Assembly (NCBI GenBank): GCA_023406985.1
Contig: JAEXTK010000121.1
Span: 1-16,423 of the forward strand
Direction of reading: 5' to 3'
Length of the DNA: 16,423 bases
Origin: Spirochaetota bacterium
Lineage (GTDB): Bacteria; Spirochaetota; Spirochaetia; Treponematales; Breznakiellaceae
Shown: positions 14,001 to 16,423 of the stretch, in pieces
Numbering within the stretch: position 1 is the stretch's first letter
Layout of the letters: the number at the start of each line of letters is the position of its first letter
Made by a program: the position numbers and the translations under genes
Notes under the pieces: model-generated
The model's database searches: none
What the model was told of the DNA's origin: nothing
Seen by the model: only the letters and a program-made list of their open reading frames with translations

Positions 14001-16352
14001 CTACTGCGACACCGACTTCTCGGTGAGGCCTTCGTCGCGGACCGCGAGGCGCATGACGCCGAAGGCGAGGAGCACGATGACGATGAGGGCCGTGGAGAGC
14101 ACGCTCGCCAGGCCGAACCGGAGGTTCTCGGAGAAGTTGTAGATCTGGACCGTCAGGTGGTACCACCGGGCCGAGATGAGGAAGATAACCGCGCTGACGG
14201 CCGTCATCGACCTGACGAAGGTGTACGACATGCTGGAGAGGAAGGCCGGCCGGATGAGCGGTAGGACGATGGTGCGGAAGACCGTCGGCATGTCCGCGCC
14301 CAGGTCCTGGGCCGCCTCCTCTATCGCGGGATCGATCTGGCGGAGGCTCGCCGCGCCCGTCTCCAGGCCCACGGGGAGTTCCCGGATCACGTAGTTGATG
14401 ACGATGATGGCGGCGGTGCCTACGAGGAGGATGGGGGCCTTGTTGAAGGCCAGGATGTACGCGATGCCGATGAGGGTGCCCGGCACCGCGAAGGGCGTCA
14501 TGAGGAGGGCTTCCAGGAAGCGCTTGCCGACGAAGCTCCTCCGCACGAGGATGAGGGCCGCGGCCATGGCCAGGATGCCGGCGATGGGCGTGGCGACCGC
14601 GGCCAAGGTCACCGTGTTCTTGATGGCCTGCATGCCGCGCGAGAGGGCCTCCCCTATGTTGGCGAGGGTGAAGCTATAGTCGATGCCCCAGTTCTTCACG
14701 AAGCAGCCCGCTACGATGGTGAGGTAGAGCGCGACGATGAAGGCGAGGCAGAGGTAGACGAAGCCGGCGAGGACCCACCGGACCGGCCGGGAGGTCAGGT
14801 CCGTGAGCCGCGTGGAGGGTTTTCCCGTCACCGTCACGAAGCTCACGCGGCTCACCCAGTAGCGCTGGGCGAAGAAGGCCGTGAGGGTCGGGAGCAGGAG
14901 CAGGAGGGAGAGGGCCGCGCCGCCGCCCAGGTTGCTCCGTCCGGTCACCTCGATGTAGGCCTCCACGGAGAGCACGCGGTAGGAACCCGCGAGCAGGAGG
15001 GGATTGGCGAAGTCGGCGAGCGAGTTGGTGAACACGAGGAGCCACGCCGAGAGCACGCCCGGCAGGGCGAGCGGCAGGGTGATCGTGAGGAAGGTCCGGA
15101 GGCGCGAAGCGCGCAGGTCGAGCGCCGCGTCCTCCACCGTCGAATCGATCGACTTGAGGACGCTGGAGAGGGTCAGGTAGGCGATGGGGAACATGCCGAT
15201 GGTCTGGACCAGCACGAGGCCGCCGAGGCCGTAGATCGAGAATTCCTGCATCCCGAGGAGCTTCCGCGTGATGAGGCCGTTGTTGCCGAAGAGGAGGATG
15301 ATGGACAGGGTGAGGGAGAAGGGAGGGGATATGACCGGCATGGTCGCGAGGGTGCCGATGAGCTTCTTGCCGCCCGCCGAGGTGCGTTCGGTGAGGAAGG
15401 CGAAGGCGAAGCCGATGAGCGTGGAGACCGTGGCCGTGATCGCTCCCAGGCGCATGGAGCCCCAGAGGGATTCCAGGTAGCGCGGCGAAAGCGTCTCCTT
15501 CCAGACTTCCCAGGAAAAGGCCCCGTCCCGGATGAAAGTGAGGCGGAGCGCCTCGAAGAGGGGATACGCGATGAAGACCAGGGCGACGGCGAAGAGGAAA
15601 ACCACCCCGTAGCCGGTCGTCGGGTCGCGGGAGAGGGTCGCGACGGAGTACAGGGTCATGAAGAGGACCCAGGCGATGAGGGCGAGCGCGAGCAGCAGGC
15701 GCTCGTAGCGGACCGCGGCCGATGCCGAGGAGACGACGAGGACCGCCCCCCGGACGTCGAAGCCCGACTCGTCGGGCACGGGCGCGAAGTAGAGCCGCGC
15801 CTTCATCCGGCCGGCCGCGGCGACCGTCCCCGCTCCGCCGGCCGCGGCGACCGTCCCCGCGGCGTCGCCTGCTATCCCGGCCGCGGCGGAGTCGGCGGCG
15901 GCCGTTCCGGCCTCGCCTACCGAGGGCGGGACCTCGCCCGCGGGACCGCCATCCTCGAAGCGGTCCACATCGACCTGGCCGGGAAGGACGTAAGGTTCCA
16001 GGTAGTACGCGCTTTCCAGGCCCTTCGCGAACGAGGGATCGCCGGAGCGTTCCTCCCAGAGCTTCCGCACGACCGGGTCGGCGGCCGCGAGCGCGAAGTT
16101 CCCCGACTCGGCGTCCACCGTCAGCAGGGCGGCGCGGGAGCCGGGGATGAGCTGGGGCAGCGACGCCAGCCAGTCTCCGACCAGGAGCGCGTCCGTCGGC
16201 GCCGTCCGGGCGAAGAGGGTTATTTCCTTGAATCGGGACGCTTCCATGAGGTCCCGGAAGGAATCGCGGAGCGAAGACCAAATCCATGCGTCCGCCAGCG
16301 CAAAGACGAGCGCGGCGACGAGGAGCTTCGTGACCTTCCGTTTCGTGGGCAT
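14001..16352 (-). CDS. Fused double ABC permease, FbpB/AfuB-like, with extra N-terminal extracytoplasmic domain
   Basis: The 783-residue product contains two BinPD-type permease domains in one chain, as in the ferric iron permease FbpB. The first is at about 245-500 with EAA loop EDAALDLRASRL at 407-418. The second is at about 525-775 with EEAAQDLGADMPTVF at 678-692. Each EAA loop docks on the ATPase encoded next. FbpB relatives are usually around 500-560 residues, so some 220 are extra. A first membrane helix (8-26) is followed by a soluble domain (27-216) and a second helix (217-240) that leads into the permease core. The soluble part includes an Ala/Gly-rich linker (147-182) with a tandem 9-residue repeat. 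The start at 16352 has only a weak GAGG about 10 bases upstream. No substrate-binding protein is visible. Confidence 0.87.
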   Translation of the reverse strand: MPTKRKVTKLLVAALVFALADAWIWSSLRDSFRDLMEASRFKEITLFARTAPTDALLVGDWLASLPQLIPGSRAALLTVDAESGNFALAAADPVVRKLWEERSGDPSFAKGLESAYYLEPYVLPGQVDVDRFEDGGPAGEVPPSVGEAGTAAADSAAAGIAGDAAGTVAAAGGAGTVAAAGRMKARLYFAPVPDESGFDVRGAVLVVSSASAAVRYERLLLALALIAWVLFMTLYSVATLSRDPTTGYGVVFLFAVALVFIAYPLFEALRLTFIRDGAFSWEVWKETLSPRYLESLWGSMRLGAITATVSTLIGFAFAFLTERTSAGGKKLIGTLATMPVISPPFSLTLSIILLFGNNGLITRKLLGMQEFSIYGLGGLVLVQTIGMFPIAYLTLSSVLKSIDSTVEDAALDLRASRLRTFLTITLPLALPGVLSAWLLVFTNSLADFANPLLLAGSYRVLSVEAYIEVTGRSNLGGGAALSLLLLLPTLTAFFAQRYWVSRVSFVTVTGKPSTRLTDLTSRPVRWVLAGFVYLCLAFIVALYLTIVAGCFVKNWGIDYSFTLANIGEALSRGMQAIKNTVTLAAVATPIAGILAMAAALILVRRSFVGKRFLEALLMTPFAVPGTLIGIAYILAFNKAPILLVGTAAIIVINYVIRELPVGLETGAASLRQIDPAIEEAAQDLGADMPTVFRTIVLPLIRPAFLSSMSYTFVRSMTAVSAVIFLISARWYHLTVQIYNFSENLRFGLASVLSTALIVIVLLAFGVMRLAVRDEGLTEKSVSQ
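15811..15860. repeat. Tandem 27-bp direct repeat within the permease gene
   Basis: A 23-base identical unit beginning CCGGCCGCGGCGACC occurs at 15811-15833 and again at 15838-15860, a 27-bp period. On the coding strand it gives AGTVAAAGG then AGTVAAAGR (residues 165-182), in the low-complexity linker of the N-terminal domain. It keeps the reading frame. Confidence 0.85.
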
Positions 16353-16423
16353 CGGCGTTCGGCCTCGTTTGGAGCAGGCGGGGCCGGGCCGGCCGGGGAG
16401 GGCCGCCGGGGCGGGGGGGGGTG
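16353..16423. other. Upstream edge region with no recognisable gene or promoter
   Basis: These 71 bases precede the permease start. They are almost pure G/C, with a run of nine G at 16413-16421 next to the window edge. I see no -10/-35 pair for the minus-strand operon, so its promoter or an upstream gene is probably outside the window. Confidence 0.5.

Noticed and set aside
12001..14264. Very long minus-strand frame (12001-14166) and plus-strand frame (12963-14264) over the ABC ATPase and MgtC genes
   Set aside because: Both are Arg/Gly/Ala-rich or His/Leu/Glu-rich shadow translations. The ATPase and MgtC frames have all family motifs and good ribosome sites.
12867..16352. Assigning the ABC importer to 2-aminoethylphosphonate or polyamines
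   Set aside because: These importers share the same ATPase and permease types, but no phosphonate or polyamine gene is present. The Efe neighbours favour iron, which remains tentative.
1..16423. CRISPR array, insertion sequence, prophage or toxin-antitoxin genes
   Set aside because: No regularly spaced repeats, transposase, integrase or phage motifs were seen; the only tandem repeat is the coding 27-bp duplication.

Overview
The window is high-GC bacterial DNA (roughly 70% G+C by eye), densely coded, and most like a high-GC member of the Spirochaetota. Three things point that way. The OmpA-like domain has GHTALAG where most bacteria have GHTD. The PRPP-synthetase-family protein is of the long (about 410 residue) form. 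The iron-type ABC permease is a fused double permease. The taxon is an inference from remembered family features, not a search result.

Left part (1-6315). A CAU-anticodon tRNA gene lies on the minus strand, with a recognisable promoter. It is divergent from a secreted OmpA-domain protein. Then comes a tightly packed plus-strand cluster: a PRPP-synthetase-family protein, an FGGY carbohydrate kinase, a HAD phosphatase, a diacylglycerol/sphingosine-kinase-like lipid kinase and a small YkgJ-type cysteine-cluster protein. Three of the four junctions are stop/start overlaps (ATGA, GTGA, GTGA), so translation is probably coupled. The theme is phosphoryl transfer on sugars and lipids, but no substrate can be read from sequence.

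Middle (6316-8690). A ROK-family repressor and an MFS transporter form a two-gene operon joined by TGATG. Its promoter region holds two overlapping perfect 18-bp inverted repeats built from three half-sites, a strong candidate autoregulatory operator. The ROK protein lacks the usual ATP-binding and zinc-binding residues, so it looks like a pure regulator.

Right part (8691-16423) is an iron-uptake region. An AT-rich promoter with a perfect 8-bp-arm palindrome precedes an EfeO/EfeM-type (imelysin, M75) lipoprotein. Next is an unusual single-chain fusion of an EfeB-type DyP peroxidase, a helical linker with two Trp-containing repeats, and an EfeU/FTR1 ferrous iron permease. Facing it, with only 4 bp between the stop codons, is a minus-strand operon: a fused FbpB-like double ABC permease with an extra extracytoplasmic N-terminal domain, an FbpC-like ATPase, and an MgtC/SapB-family membrane protein. 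No substrate-binding protein is visible; it could lie beyond the right edge. The two convergent units would cover low-affinity peroxidase-coupled iron permeation and ATP-driven uptake.

No CRISPR array, insertion sequence, prophage gene or rRNA was found, and no stretch over 300 bases lacks a gene. The most noteworthy items are the EfeB-EfeU fusion with its repeat linker, the sensor-like extension on the ABC permease, the overlapping ROK operators, and altered key residues in the OmpA-like and PRPP-synthetase-like proteins.
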